Below the pieces are notes generated by a model. That model saw only the letters and a list, made by a program, of their open reading frames with translations. It searched no databases and had not been told where the DNA came from. Made by a program: the position numbers and the translations under genes. This document shows, one piece after another, positions 26,675 through 36,480 of a stretch of 64,000 nucleotides of DNA. The stretch's first letter is position 1; the number at the start of each line of letters is the position of its first letter. This DNA comes from Methanosarcina acetivorans C2A (lineage in GTDB: Archaea; Halobacteriota; Methanosarcinia; Methanosarcinales; Methanosarcinaceae): positions 5,332,001-5,396,000 of the forward strand of contig NC_003552.1 of assembly GCF_000007345.1 (NCBI RefSeq). The letters run 5' to 3'.

Positions 26675-26866
26675 ATGGACAGTGTTAAAGTAAATGTTAG
26701 GTGGATCGATGGTTATTATGAGTCATTCGATTGTACAGAAGTTAGATTTGGTCTGGACCTTCTGTGGATGGAATTGACCGATGGAAGAAACCGACATATT
26801 CCACTTCGAAGCGTACGCTGGTTTTCCGTTACACCGGCAAGCCGTGAAACTAAAGTGACAACATAA
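26675..26866 (+). CDS. Small hypothetical protein (63 residues)
   Basis: The ATG at 26675 opens MDSVKVNVRWIDGYYESFDC; a longer frame starts at 26654, but GGGGG about 10 bases upstream of 26675 favours the later start. The predicted fold is all-beta: alternating hydrophobic strands such as KVNVRWIDGYYESF, WMELTDGRNRHIPL and VRWFSV. No signal peptide or membrane span. The regular strand pattern and the ribosome-binding site support a real gene. It resembles small SH3-like domains in length, but I do not recognise the family. Confidence 0.65.
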   Translation: MDSVKVNVRWIDGYYESFDCTEVRFGLDLLWMELTDGRNRHIPLRSVRWFSVTPASRETKVTT

Positions 26867-27323
26867 AGTAGACTATATAAATGGAAACAACCGGAGTGAA
26901 TTCACTGCTATGCACGGACTTTGCCCATCAATAGTTCCTACCATAGATTTTTGATTCCATGGTTTGCATGGGAGCGATTATTCAGAGAGATTATTCAGAG
27001 AGATTATTCATTCTTAATTCGATCACGTAAGTCCTGCTTGCGATACTCATGAGGAACTCTTTTTCAACAACCTTTAAATATTATTATAATTATAAAGACA
27101 TACAAATATATAAGGATATTTCTACCGGAATATTTTTCCGATTCCCGAACCAGTAAATAAAACCATTCCATAGTTATATATATTCCATCCAACTATTCAG
27201 GATAAAATATCCAGATAACGGATCTGTTTTGGATCAAAAAAGGTTTGTAGAGACCGTTTGGGTGCGGTTTATTTTTCACATACAAAAGATCATTTCTTCA
27301 GTCCCGAAATCGGCAGGTTCCAG
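26867..27323. other. Intergenic region upstream of the DRG GTPase gene
   Basis: About 460 bases. A 13-base unit ATTATTCAGAGAG is repeated at 26977-26989 and 26990-27002, followed by a partial third copy. AT-rich promoter-like sequence with several TATA-like runs occupies 27070-27190. No gene seen. Confidence 0.5.
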
Positions 27324-28418
27324 ATGAGCAGCATACAGGAGCAAATACAGGAAGTAGAAGACGAAATCCGAAAGACCCAGTACAACAAGGCAACTTCTCA
27401 CCATATAGGTAGGCTGAAAGCCAAGATAGCCCGTATGCGGGACGAAATTGAGAAGAAAGCCTCTTCAAAGGGTGGAGGAGAAGGGTACTCGGTCAAGAAA
27501 TCGGGAGACGGTACCGTAACTCTCGTGGGCTTCCCCTCGGTAGGGAAATCTACCCTTCTGAATAAGGTTACGGGAGCAAAATCAGAGGTAGGAGCATACG
27601 AATTCACCACCCTTACCGTCGTGCCTGGCGTGCTTGAACACAAAGGCGCAACCATCCAGTTCCTCGACGTTCCAGGACTTGTAAAAGGCGCATCGTCCGG
27701 GCGCGGCCGCGGGAAAGAAGTAATTTCGGTCATAAGAAACTCCGACATGGTTATCTTTTTGCTCGATGTTTTCCAGCCCAAGCACTATGAAGTGCTCATG
27801 GACGAACTTTATCAGGCAGGAATCCGGGTGGATGAGGTGCCCCCTGACGTCACCATCAAGAGAAAGGACAGGGGAGGAATCGAGATAAACTCGACAATCG
27901 ACCTTGACCTCGATGAAGAAACCATAAAAGCCGTGCTGGACGAATACAAAATCCACAATGCCCATGTCCTTATAAGGGAAAATATCACTGTGGACCAGCT
28001 TATCGATGTAGTCCTGGGCAACAGAAGTTATGTCCGCTCCCTGACAGTGGTCAACAAAGTAGACCTTGCCTACCCTCAACTGATAGAAGAATGCCGGAAA
28101 TTGTATCCCAAGTCGATTTTTATCTCGGCTCATGAAGGCATTAATATCGAGAATCTCAAGGACTCAATCTACGACTGCCTGGGTTTTATCCGGGTCTACC
28201 TCAAACCTCAGGGACAACCCGCAGATATGGAAGAGCCTCTTATAGTAATGAGCGGGACAAACATAGGCCAGATTTGCGACCGCCTGCACCGTGATTTCCG
28301 CAGGAAGTTCCGTTATGCTCAGGTCTGGGGCCCGTCTGCAAAACACCCCGGGCAGAGAGTAGGACTTGAGCATATCATGGAGGATGAAGACATCCTTATG
28401 ATAATTATCCAGAAATAA
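27324..28418 (+). CDS. DRG-family GTP-binding protein
   Basis: Developmentally-regulated-GTPase family member of about 364 residues, conserved in archaea and eukaryotes and linked to translation. The start at ATG 27324 (MSSIQEQIQEVEDEI) matches the family; the in-frame extension to 27258 does not. The N-terminal helical segment contains ATSHHIGRLKAKIARMRDE. G1 is GFPSVGKST, G3 DVPGL, G4 NKVD. The C-terminal TGS domain (about residues 285-364) includes RVYLKPQGQPADMEEPLIV and the final HIMEDEDILMIIIQK. All nucleotide-binding motifs are intact. It converges with the methyltransferase/ATP-grasp gene. Confidence 0.95.
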   Translation: MSSIQEQIQEVEDEIRKTQYNKATSHHIGRLKAKIARMRDEIEKKASSKGGGEGYSVKKSGDGTVTLVGFPSVGKSTLLNKVTGAKSEVGAYEFTTLTVVPGVLEHKGATIQFLDVPGLVKGASSGRGRGKEVISVIRNSDMVIFLLDVFQPKHYEVLMDELYQAGIRVDEVPPDVTIKRKDRGGIEINSTIDLDLDEETIKAVLDEYKIHNAHVLIRENITVDQLIDVVLGNRSYVRSLTVVNKVDLAYPQLIEECRKLYPKSIFISAHEGINIENLKDSIYDCLGFIRVYLKPQGQPADMEEPLIVMSGTNIGQICDRLHRDFRRKFRYAQVWGPSAKHPGQRVGLEHIMEDEDILMIIIQK

Positions 28419-28421
28419 ATG

Positions 28422-28545
28422 GTCGCCAGAAGTAAAGTAATCACCAGAAGTAAGTAATCACCAGAAGTAAGTAATCACCAGAAGTAAAAGAAAAAGAAAA
28501 GCGAAAGGAAAGAAAAAGGAAAGCGAAAGGAAAGAAAAAGGAAGA
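28422..28545. repeat. Two adjacent short tandem-repeat tracts in a convergent intergenic region
   Basis: Copies of a 16-17-base unit GTAATCACCAGAAGTAA run from about 28422 to 28488. They are followed by a purine-rich tract built on two copies of GCGAAAGGAAAGAAAAAGGAA (28501-28545, approximate). T-rich tracts to 28680 may end both converging transcripts. Confidence 0.75.
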
Positions 28546-28711
28546 AATCAAGCTTTCGCGTACTATGGTTTTTTGAACACGATTTTTTGAATACTATTTT
28601 ATTCAAATGATTTTTTCGAACTATTTTTTTTCAAATCTAACCTATTTTTAACTGATCTTTTTAATTTTGCCAATTTTTTGATTTTGCCGATCTTTTCGAG
28701 TTTATACACTC

Positions 28712-30823
28712 TTAAAGAGCCTGCATTGTTTGCGAATTGCCGGAAAAAACATTTCTCTTTCTGTCGTTCTCGGATTCAATCGGACCCTTAGCTTCGACTT
28801 CCTCCTCGAATTCCGCAGCATATTCATCCGGGCTTTTCCTTGGGGACCGTTCAGAGGCTTTTCTTTGAAGCTCAATCTTTACACTCGTTCCGATACCACA
28901 CCTTTTCTTTGCAGCTTCAAGAATAGCTGCCAGCATTCCGGAGTAAGAAATATTCGCATAAGCTGCCATTTTTGCGAGGTGCCCATCCCAGCACCAGCCG
29001 GGGTTCGGGTTTACTTCAAGCAGTTTTGGCCTGCCTTCGGCGTCAAGCCTCCAGTCAAAGCGGGCATAGTCACGGCAGCCCAGCCTTGTGAAGAGAGCAA
29101 GACAGCACCTCACAATTTCCTTTTCGGTCTTTTCAGGAAGGCCGGCCGGCACTGATTTGATTTTCCAGTAGGGAGAGTCAGGGAGCCATTTGGCTTCGTA
29201 CCCGCAGATCCTGGGGAGGTCTTCAGGGACTGCAGAATAGTCTTCTTCCGTGATAGGCAGCACGGTACAGAAAGGCGGGTTTCCGATGATTCCGACACTG
29301 ATGTCTTTCCCGGGAAGGAACTCTTCCAGCAGGAAAGGCTTGTCTGCCCCTATTTTTTCCCTCGTCTCCTTCATAATATCGAATATTTCTTCCCTGCTGT
29401 GGACAATGCTTTTCTGTGTGATCCCGTAACTTGAGTCTCCTGAGTTGGGTTTTACCAGCAAGGGAAAAGAGAGGGAAAAACTCGAAACATCAGAATCCCC
29501 GGTAACGAGAACTCCTTTTGCCACAGGAATCCGCATTTCTCGGGCGGCTCCCCTTACAAGAGACTTATCATAGCAGAAAGAAAGGCACTGAGGCCCCGCC
29601 CCCGTATAAGGGATGTTGAACTGCTCAAGCAGGGCAGGAACATGGAGCTCTTTTATGGGGTCGTTGTTAAAACCTTCATCGCAGAGGTTGAGTACAAGGT
29701 CAGTTTTTCCTGCCCTCTTTTTGAGGTCTTCGAGCAGGGTCTCGTGCCTGTCCAGGAAAGTGAATTTCATGTAAGGAATCTCGGAAAGTGCCTGTTTCAT
29801 CCTGTTAACGGTTTCTAAATCGTCATCGTCAAATACGCACGCAGGCTTGACCTGGTCTTCCTTTCTCGGGTCTCCGAGCACCACAACAACATTAAGGGGC
29901 TTTTTACTCTCAGCATTCTGAAGAGAAGAAGATAGCGACGGCCAGGCTTTCTCAACAGTTGCCGAAAGCAGGATTCTCTGTCCCATCATTCCTGCATCCT
30001 GGGTCCCTGTTGATACCGGGCTGAAGGTTGTGTGAAAGGTCGGGATGCTAAAACCTGATGCGGTAAGCAGCTCAAAAAGGCTTTCCCTGTTGTACAGCCT
30101 CTCAGCATAAAACTGATCCGCAATTATTCCCCGGTCGTTGCGACATATAACCTCCCTGCATATAAGGCGGTCACCATCAGAAGAAAGGGCTCTTTCCCTG
30201 CATACGAAGTACTTCCTATCCAGCCATTCCCATGATCTTGGCTGGAAATTCTTTTTCATATGGTCCCCATCTACGGCATCAATAAAAACCCTGCCCCCGG
30301 ACTTCAGTACTCTGAAAACCTCCTCAAGCACTTTTCGGTCATGCAGAGTGGAATCGAAATATCCGAAGCTGTTTCCAAGGATGGTTACCACAGAGAAAGT
30401 ATCAGATGGGTAAGGCAGTTTTCTGGCGTCCCCTTCCCTGAACCTGACCTGCAGGTTTTCCTTCTGAGCCCTTGTTCGGGCTTTCCGGATAAGGTACTGG
30501 GACCTGTCATAGCCTTCAACGTTTGAAAACCCCCTTCTTGCCAGTTCCAGGACATGCCTGCCCTGGCCGCAGCAAAGGTCAAGAACCATGTCTTCAGGGT
30601 CTAGTCCGAGAATGGAGACAAGAAGATCCGCCTCTTTCCTTGTAACTTCCATATCATCCAGAAGATCAGCATCGGTCTTGAGGTAAAGTGAGTTAAAAAG
30701 AGTCTGCCACCAGTCGGATCGGACATGAGGTTCAAGGTCATCAACGGGACCGAGGGTTTTCGTCTGTACGGTACCTTTAGCGCGTTTGCGCCTGGGATTT
30801 GAATCGGTAGTATTCTGGGTCAT
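28712..30823 (-). CDS. Fusion of class I methyltransferase and D-Ala-D-Ala-ligase-like ATP-grasp enzyme
   Basis: A 703-residue two-enzyme fusion. Residues about 35-295 are a SAM-dependent methyltransferase: motif I LDLCCGQGRHVLELA at about 81-95, EGYDRSQYLI, and REGDARKLPYPSDTFSVVT. Residues about 305-650 are an ATP-grasp ligase of the D-alanine-D-alanine ligase type: YDKSLVRGAA, PLLVKPNSGDSSYGI, LLEEFLPGKDISVGIIG and LLEVNPNPGW, the last holding Mg-binding Glu and Asn. The C-terminal 50 residues are charged. Archaea of this genus lack peptidoglycan, so a peptide-bond-forming step in a small-molecule or peptide product is a reasonable inference. It is a single gene with no obvious partners and no sign of damage. 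Confidence 0.85.
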   Translation of the reverse strand: MTQNTTDSNPRRKRAKGTVQTKTLGPVDDLEPHVRSDWWQTLFNSLYLKTDADLLDDMEVTRKEADLLVSILGLDPEDMVLDLCCGQGRHVLELARRGFSNVEGYDRSQYLIRKARTRAQKENLQVRFREGDARKLPYPSDTFSVVTILGNSFGYFDSTLHDRKVLEEVFRVLKSGGRVFIDAVDGDHMKKNFQPRSWEWLDRKYFVCRERALSSDGDRLICREVICRNDRGIIADQFYAERLYNRESLFELLTASGFSIPTFHTTFSPVSTGTQDAGMMGQRILLSATVEKAWPSLSSSLQNAESKKPLNVVVVLGDPRKEDQVKPACVFDDDDLETVNRMKQALSEIPYMKFTFLDRHETLLEDLKKRAGKTDLVLNLCDEGFNNDPIKELHVPALLEQFNIPYTGAGPQCLSFCYDKSLVRGAAREMRIPVAKGVLVTGDSDVSSFSLSFPLLVKPNSGDSSYGITQKSIVHSREEIFDIMKETREKIGADKPFLLEEFLPGKDISVGIIGNPPFCTVLPITEEDYSAVPEDLPRICGYEAKWLPDSPYWKIKSVPAGLPEKTEKEIVRCCLALFTRLGCRDYARFDWRLDAEGRPKLLEVNPNPGWCWDGHLAKMAAYANISYSGMLAAILEAAKKRCGIGTSVKIELQRKASERSPRKSPDEYAAEFEEEVEAKGPIESENDRKRNVFSGNSQTMQAL

Positions 30824-31063
30824 GATCTGATATCTTCCAGAAAAAAGTGTATGTGCTTTCAGTATATCAAGTTTATCTGAGGGTTGAATACCCTTTATAT
30901 ACTGATAGAGTTATCGAACTGGATTTATTTAAGGATTAATAGGATTTGAAAGGATATTTAGAGATATAATAGGTGTTTTATCTTTATTTGGAGAAATATT
31001 ATTGTTTTTAAAGGTTAAAAGAATATAAAGTAAATAATAAGATCTGAAAATTAAATTAAAAGG

Positions 31064-32327
31064 CTAATTCTGGCGAATTTGATAAAAAAATGTTTCACCT
31101 TCTTTCTCAGCATTCTGAAGAATTATAACATTGCTTGCAACGCCCAGGATTAGAAGATTCCCCGCAATTGTACTTCCAGCGGCAAGTGCCATCAGCTGCC
31201 CCTGAGAGACCCCGGTTCCCATTGCAGGAAGATAGAGCGCAACAAAGGGTACATTAGAAATAAGCTGGCTGAGTCCTATGCTGAGAGCCAGGATCATAAG
31301 AACCGAGCCTAATTGCGGGGACATTCTGCCGAGAAGTTCCTGGCAGGTTCCGGAAATCCAAACACTTTCCATAAGCACGAACATCGAAACAAAGAAGACC
31401 AGAGTTGTCCAGTCAATGTTCTTTACAACTTCGGTTCGCCTTTTACTGAGCAGCAATGGAGAAGCTGAAAGAAGGGCAATCCAGCTCAAACTGAAATCCC
31501 GGGAAGGCAAAAATTCCACAAGCAGGATACTACAGGCAATAAGAGCCAGCAGGAGGGAAAGAGCTTTTTTTGAGATTTCGGCAAGTTCGGGATCGAAAAT
31601 GACCACTTCAGAATGGACCAGGGAAGGTTTTCCGAATTCCCGGCTGAAAAAAAACCTGAGTACTGCGTAAGCAAGTGCAAGGTTTATAAGAGTAGGCAGA
31701 GCAAGTGAGCTCAAAAAAGCCACAAAGGAGATTCCAGATTTCCGTCAATTGCGATCAGAAGGTTCTGCGGGTTTCCGATAGGGCTCATGACGCTTCCAGT
31801 GGTTATTCCGAAATCCAGGGCAAAGATCATGAGTTTGGGAGAGACCTCGTATTTCCGGGAAAAACATAGAACAAGCGGGGTACCCATAATAGCAAGGGTG
31901 TCATTCATGAGGACTGCGGAGAGCAGCCCTGTAGAAAATATCACAAGCAGGGTCAGTTGATCCGTATTCTTCGCCCTTGAAACAATCCGGCTCCCAGGCC
32001 AGGCAAGATATCCGCTCCTGTTAAGCGCTTCCCCCACACAAAAGGCCCCGAATAAAAAGAGGAGCACGTCCAGGTTAATTGATGGAGAGCTTCCTGAGGC
32101 GAGATTTCTCCGAGCAATAGCACCAGGAGAGCCCCGAGGGTCATAACCTGCCAGGTCTGCAGCCTTAAAGACCCGACCTGCAGAAGAGCGGTAAGGGAGA
32201 GGACACCAAGGAGGACGAGCACCGAAAGGTCGGGTGAAGACACAAAGAGGATATCAAAGACTCTGCTGCCATAAATCCCGCAAGCTGATCGACATAAGTT
32301 TCGAAATTCTATTTGTATAAACTTCAA
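31064..32327 (-). pseudogene. Frameshifted anion permease (ArsB/SLC13-like)
   Basis: Three overlapping minus-strand frames together read as one permease of about 400 residues. The first (32327 to about 32080) ends its sense part at GEISPQEAL; the second (about 32080-31725) continues with LLFLFGAFCVGEALNRSGYL, LLSAVLMNDTLAIMGTP and SPIGNPQNLLIA; the third (31723-31064) runs from VAFLSSLALPTLINLALAY to the end, with LISNVPFVALYLPA and ASNVIILQNAEKEG. Breaks lie near 32070 and 31725, each consistent with a single-base change. Motifs such as NDTLAIMGTP and NVPFVAL are typical of Na+/H+ or anion antiporters of this fold. Either a true pseudogene or two sequencing errors. Confidence 0.75.
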
Positions 32328-32475
32328 ATGTGATATATTTGCAAGTATTAATTACCTGCGCTCGCACATGCAGGCTCATGAAAAAGTAGTTCATGGGAGC
32401 AAGGGAGAGTACATTCCTGACAGGCAGCTAGCGGGATACGAAACGCTTAAAATGGACTGAACAATATTTCAGAAT

Positions 32476-32667
32476 ATGACGATATGGTTTCCGTTCTCTG
32501 CAACCATCCGGGAGGAAGAGAATTCTTATGTTTCAATCTGCCCCGAAGCGGATGTAATCTGTAGAGGAGAAACTGTAGAAGAAGCCGTTGAAAACCTGAA
32601 AAAAGAGGTTGAAAAATTCCTGGGAGAAGAACTTCCCCAGGGCTTTTCGAAAATTGTGTATTACTGA
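32476..32667 (+). CDS. HicB-family antitoxin-like protein
   Basis: A 63-residue protein with the HicB fold: FPFSATIREEENSYVSICPE (first strands) and RGETVEEAVENLKKEVEKFL (helix), matching the usual xGxTxEEAxxNLKEA pattern. HicB proteins normally neutralise an adjacent HicA RNase. No HicA gene (a small basic protein with a conserved His) is visible next to it, so this is an orphan or solo member. ATG at 32476; no strong ribosome-binding site. Related sequences occur at 34751 and 36814 in the same region. It converges with the alkaline phosphatase gene. Confidence 0.8.
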   Translation: MTIWFPFSATIREEENSYVSICPEADVICRGETVEEAVENLKKEVEKFLGEELPQGFSKIVYY

Positions 32668-32708
32668 TTTTTGTGGGTTTTCATATTATCAGACAGCTTC
32701 TGATACCC

Positions 32709-34466
32709 TTACCTGCGGTCATATTTTGACTTTCCATTACTGTCATATTTTAATTTTCCATTAATTTTTGTCTCATTTATCAGCGAAAGCGCTTCAGTGG
32801 GAATATAGACCTTATCAGTTGCTGGAGCGTAGACAACTATTCCCTCGAGCTCATGGGTTACGCCGCCCTTGACAAGAATATTCTTGTTTACCGGAAGTTC
32901 GGCATCTCCGATCTTGAGCACAGGGTTTTCAGGGTCGATTGTGTTAAGCTGGTACTCATCTGCGGAGAATACATTTCCAACCTCAACAAAGAGTTGCTCA
33001 TTTGTCTCGGCCAGGTCGAATCTAAGTTTGTCAGCAATATATTCAGCAATTTCGGTATTATCCATGTACCCTGCAGGGGAATCGGGACCATAAGCCCAGA
33101 GAGGGACGTCTTCTCCGCAGTGCCCGTGGGTTGTCCAGCCGATTACGGTGTAATTCCGGCTAATGACCTCGCTGATTGCGTAGTCAAGAGAGGTCCCGTT
33201 GTTTTTGAGGGAAAGGATTTCGTCTACGTCCTCATCTGTGGCATCAATGCCCCACCAGGTTTTCAACTGGGATTTGATGTTATCGGAAGAAAGATCCTCT
33301 CCGATTTTATTAGCCACTCCCGCCGCAGTGATATTCATGCCTTCAAGAGGGTTTACCACGTCTTCTACGCTAGTATCATCATATTCCGAGTCATAATAAC
33401 TCCCTATGGTCATCCCGCCGGTATTGTGGTCAGGGAATATAATAACAAGGGTGTGCCCGTCTGCTTCGGCGAAGTCGACCGCGACTTTGACAGCTTCGTC
33501 AAAGGCCAGGAAATCGGTTACTTCGTAAATCGGATCGTTGGCATGCCCTGCCCAGTCTACCTGGCTGCCTTCCACCATCAGGAAAAAGCCATCTTTGTCC
33601 TCAGATAGAAGTTCGATGGCTTTTTCAGTCATATTGCAAAGAGAAGGTTCCTCCGGGGCAAACTCAGCGCGGTCGATGTCCGGCTGCATATGGCTGCCGG
33701 CGAAGAGCCCCCATGCCTTCCCGGAACTCAGGGCGAGCATCTCGGTCTCGTTGTCAACGTACTGGTAACCTCTGCCGAGAAGGACTTCAGTAAGGTTTTC
33801 CCCGTCAGTCCTCTTGCCGCCGTCGGCTTTTGGGAGGAGGTACTGCGAACCGCCGCCGAAGACCACATCGATGTCTTCGTACACCATCTGTTCCATAATT
33901 TCGCTTTCATTGTTCCTGTTATCAACGTGGGATGCAAAAGCGGCAGGTGTTGCATGAGTCACCCTGGAGGTCGCAACAAGCCCGGTAGCTTTGCCTTCTA
34001 GTTTTGAGCCCTCAAGGACTGTTGCGAGCGGGCTGTAAGGTGCAACCATTGACTCCTCATCCAGTGTAGTCAGAAGAGTATCGTTTCTGGGACCAACACT
34101 TACGAAACCGTTAGTTGTCTTGAACCCGGTAGCAAATGCCGTTGCGGCAGAAGAAGAGTCCGTAATTACCGAGTCGGCGCTGTAAGTGGATACCGCTCCT
34201 GCTAACATTTCATCAAGCTGCAGGGGTTCTCCGCTATACCACCTGGCAAGAGTCTCTACACTCTGAGAGCACCCGTCGGGGACCATGACAATAACGTTTT
34301 TTACTTTGGCTTCCGACCCTGCAACAGGTTTGCAGTTAACGGAATCGTTGAAATCGGCATTGTTATTCAAATTGCCTTTCACAGCTACTGCAGAACCGAC
34401 GTTTCCAAGCAGCAGAAGCCCTATGATGGAAAAAGTTAGCAAAATATTTGTTTCCTTGCTTTCCAT
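32709..34466 (-). CDS. Secreted alkaline phosphatase (PhoA family)
   Basis: Phosphomonoester hydrolase exported across the membrane, 585 residues. An N-terminal signal (about residues 8-28, ILLTFSIIGLLLLGNVGSAVA) precedes the mature enzyme. Metal and catalytic motifs: MVPDG at about 61-65, ITDSSSAATAF with the likely nucleophile Ser104, THATPAAFASH, EGSQVDWAGHAND, PDHNTGG, and GWTTHGHCGED for the last metal His. PDHNTGG replaces the more common ADHETGG. The C-terminal roughly 100 residues form an added domain (DPENPVLKIGDAELPVNKN...). N-x-S/T sites are frequent, as in archaeal surface proteins. The gene converges with the hicB-like gene, and a decayed second copy lies near 36.3 kb. Confidence 0.9.
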   Translation of the reverse strand: MESKETNILLTFSIIGLLLLGNVGSAVAVKGNLNNNADFNDSVNCKPVAGSEAKVKNVIVMVPDGCSQSVETLARWYSGEPLQLDEMLAGAVSTYSADSVITDSSSAATAFATGFKTTNGFVSVGPRNDTLLTTLDEESMVAPYSPLATVLEGSKLEGKATGLVATSRVTHATPAAFASHVDNRNNESEIMEQMVYEDIDVVFGGGSQYLLPKADGGKRTDGENLTEVLLGRGYQYVDNETEMLALSSGKAWGLFAGSHMQPDIDRAEFAPEEPSLCNMTEKAIELLSEDKDGFFLMVEGSQVDWAGHANDPIYEVTDFLAFDEAVKVAVDFAEADGHTLVIIFPDHNTGGMTIGSYYDSEYDDTSVEDVVNPLEGMNITAAGVANKIGEDLSSDNIKSQLKTWWGIDATDEDVDEILSLKNNGTSLDYAISEVISRNYTVIGWTTHGHCGEDVPLWAYGPDSPAGYMDNTEIAEYIADKLRFDLAETNEQLFVEVGNVFSADEYQLNTIDPENPVLKIGDAELPVNKNILVKGGVTHELEGIVVYAPATDKVYIPTEALSLINETKINGKLKYDSNGKSKYDRR

Positions 34467-34750
34467 GAAAATTCCTCGAACTGAGAGCAGATTTTAAAGA
34501 GCAGGCTTGCATGTCAGGCCATACTCAGAATTTAGATCTCATATTTGAGGAGGAAGCCAGCTGTATTTGAATTTTTCACATATAAAATATATATTGGACG
34601 ATAGACAATGCTGGAAAAGTACAGCTATATAACCCTATTTTGCAGTATCTTGAATCTGGCAAAATACCCGTCTATATCCCTCCCCTCATCTATCATTAGA
34701 ATTAATAAGTGAAAAAAGTAAATAAGTCATTGAAAACGGGGAAAAAATAG

Positions 34751-34805
34751 AATGAAAAATTCCGAGAAGAACTTTCCCGGAGCTTTTTAAAAACTGTGCA
34801 ACACC
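34751..34805 (+). pseudogene. Remnant of a HicB-like gene 3' end
   Basis: About 50 bases here align with the last part of the hicB-like gene at 32610-32665: GAAAAATTCC, GAAGAACTTTCCC, GGAGCTTTTTAAAAACTGTG all have close counterparts in the same order. The reading frame is broken. Other parts of 34467-34947 match the region upstream of 36.7 kb, supporting a duplicated cassette. A small direct repeat built on GGATAACCGTG follows. Confidence 0.5.
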
Positions 34806-34947
34806 GGATAACCGTGTAGTACTGGACAACCGTGTTGCTGAATTAATCCTGTTATTAATAATTGCGTACTACGGAATAACTTAACTTTTGTGCCGCTAAG
34901 GCTTATTTTTCGGAAAAATTCTGAAAACAAAAGCCTGAAAAAAGGCT

Positions 34948-36060
34948 TCAAATCCCGGCTTTTACCGCATCCCAGAGCATTTCCATCTTTTCAAGCGGCG
35001 TGTTCAGAGGGATTTCACAGCCTGTAGCAAGGATAAAACCTTTTTCCGGGGCTGCGGAGAGGCAGCTTTTTACTTCGTGCTCGATCTCAGCCCTTGAACC
35101 GGTGAGAGGGGCATCCGGGATAATGTTTCCCATAAGGCAGATACCGGCATCGGAGAATTCCTTAAACTCCTTGAAGCAGTGCCTCGGCCCGCACCCGATG
35201 TTGTTGTGGTTATGGAGCTTTTTACATTCGACCCCGTACTTCTTGCCGAGCAGCCTGACATCCCCGAAGGAAAAGTTAAGGGCATGGGGTTCAAGTTTCA
35301 TTTCAAGGTCATAAAAGGCATGAGCTGCGCAGTTATGGGATATTACGTATCCTCCTTCGGCTTTGATATGGTCATAGAGTTCCTTCGTATAGGGCAGCAT
35401 GAATTCTTCAGCCATTTGAGGACTGAAAAGATCCCCTGTACTCTCCCCGTTTTCAACAAAAATACCGTCTGCTCCGGCTTCAAGCAGGGTATCGGCAAAA
35501 AGGATGCAGCTTTCAGTGAGTTTTTCCAGCAGGGAATGGAAACTGTCCCTGTCCTTCAGCATGTCAATGCAGAGCCTGCTCCCACCCATGACCTGAGATG
35601 CGAGCATCAGGGGAGACATGGTTGCCCCAATGATAAGTGCCTCATCCCCGATTTCCTTCAAGAGAATTTCAACCGATCCGGCAATGGTCTTCACTCTCCC
35701 GGACCTCTCGATATTATCGGGGTTTATCAGTTCATGCTCGGCTGCGGATTTGAGAGCATATTTCTCAACCGCAGGATAGGCATTTTCCTTTATAGTTACC
35801 TTCGTCCCGAGTGCCTCGGCTTCCACCAGAAGGCAGCCCCAGGGAGACATCACATTGTCGTGGTGGTACATCTCCCGGGCAAGGATCTGCGCCTTTGCAA
35901 TTCCCTCTGCAGAACCGTAAGCATCCCTGAGGCTTGTGCCCATCCGCTCCAGTACCTCATGCCCGGCCCCGAACCACAGGTAGCCGTATGGGACTCTGTC
36001 AACACCTTTTCCTTCGAGTGCGTTAATAAAACGCTCCCTTGAGGTCATTTCCGCTTCCAT
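34948..36060 (-). CDS. MtaA/MtbA-type methylcobamide:coenzyme M methyltransferase homologue
   Basis: Member of the uroporphyrinogen-decarboxylase superfamily branch that moves methyl groups from a corrinoid protein to coenzyme M in methylotrophic methanogenesis; 370 residues, a normal length. The zinc-binding H-x-C...C pattern of this branch is present as His242 and Cys244 (in SHNCAAHAF) and Cys348 (in LATGCEIPLNTP). The N-terminus SRERFINALEGKGVDRVPYG is typical. ATG at 36060 or an internal ATG at 36048 (MTSRERF). No corrinoid protein or methyltransferase partner gene is adjacent, so the methyl donor (methanol, methylamine, methyl sulfide or an O-demethylation route) is open. Confidence 0.85.
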   Translation of the reverse strand: MEAEMTSRERFINALEGKGVDRVPYGYLWFGAGHEVLERMGTSLRDAYGSAEGIAKAQILAREMYHHDNVMSPWGCLLVEAEALGTKVTIKENAYPAVEKYALKSAAEHELINPDNIERSGRVKTIAGSVEILLKEIGDEALIIGATMSPLMLASQVMGGSRLCIDMLKDRDSFHSLLEKLTESCILFADTLLEAGADGIFVENGESTGDLFSPQMAEEFMLPYTKELYDHIKAEGGYVISHNCAAHAFYDLEMKLEPHALNFSFGDVRLLGKKYGVECKKLHNHNNIGCGPRHCFKEFKEFSDAGICLMGNIIPDAPLTGSRAEIEHEVKSCLSAAPEKGFILATGCEIPLNTPLEKMEMLWDAVKAGI

Positions 36061-36279
36061 AAGAGATCTCCTTTTTTTAAGCTTCCAGATATCACTATAA
36101 AAGTAGTTTTATAAATACCACCCAGATATCATGAAAAAGAAAAAACCAGAGGAGAGAAATTCGACCATATTCAGCCCATAAAGAGGGCAAGAAGAGTAAA
36201 ATGAATAAAAAAATGAATAAAAAAGAAGTAAAAGAAAAAAATTCGTTTTTTCAGGGTTCCTGAAATTTCAATACGGCTT

Positions 36280-36480
36280 TTTCACCCGTTTGGAGACTTC
36301 ATTGATGAGACAACCCCATAAAATAGCCCCGATTCTCAGTACAGGGTTTGAAGAATCGGTCATATCCAGCAAATACTTGTTTTCAGTTTGAAGAATCGGT
36401 CATATCCAGCAAATACTTGTTTTCATCGAGTTGCCCGTCTCCGTTGTCTCCGGAGAAATTCTCAGACAATACTCAGAATT
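36280..36480 (-). pseudogene. Remnant of an alkaline phosphatase C-terminal region
   Basis: On the minus strand the segment reads ENKYLLDMTDSSNPVLRIG, which aligns with DEYQLNTIDPENPVLKIG of the phosphatase at 32.7 kb (about half identical). It contains stops and an internal 40-bp duplication. Sequence upstream (36440-36720) also shares ordered blocks with the region upstream of the intact phosphatase. Best read as the decayed second copy of that gene. Confidence 0.45.
36346..36425. repeat. Perfect 40-bp tandem duplication
   Basis: Two identical 40-base units, 36346-36385 and 36386-36425, each starting GTTTGAAGAATCGG. Forty is not a multiple of three, so the duplication itself would break any coding frame through it, which fits the pseudogene reading of this stretch. 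Confidence 0.95.
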
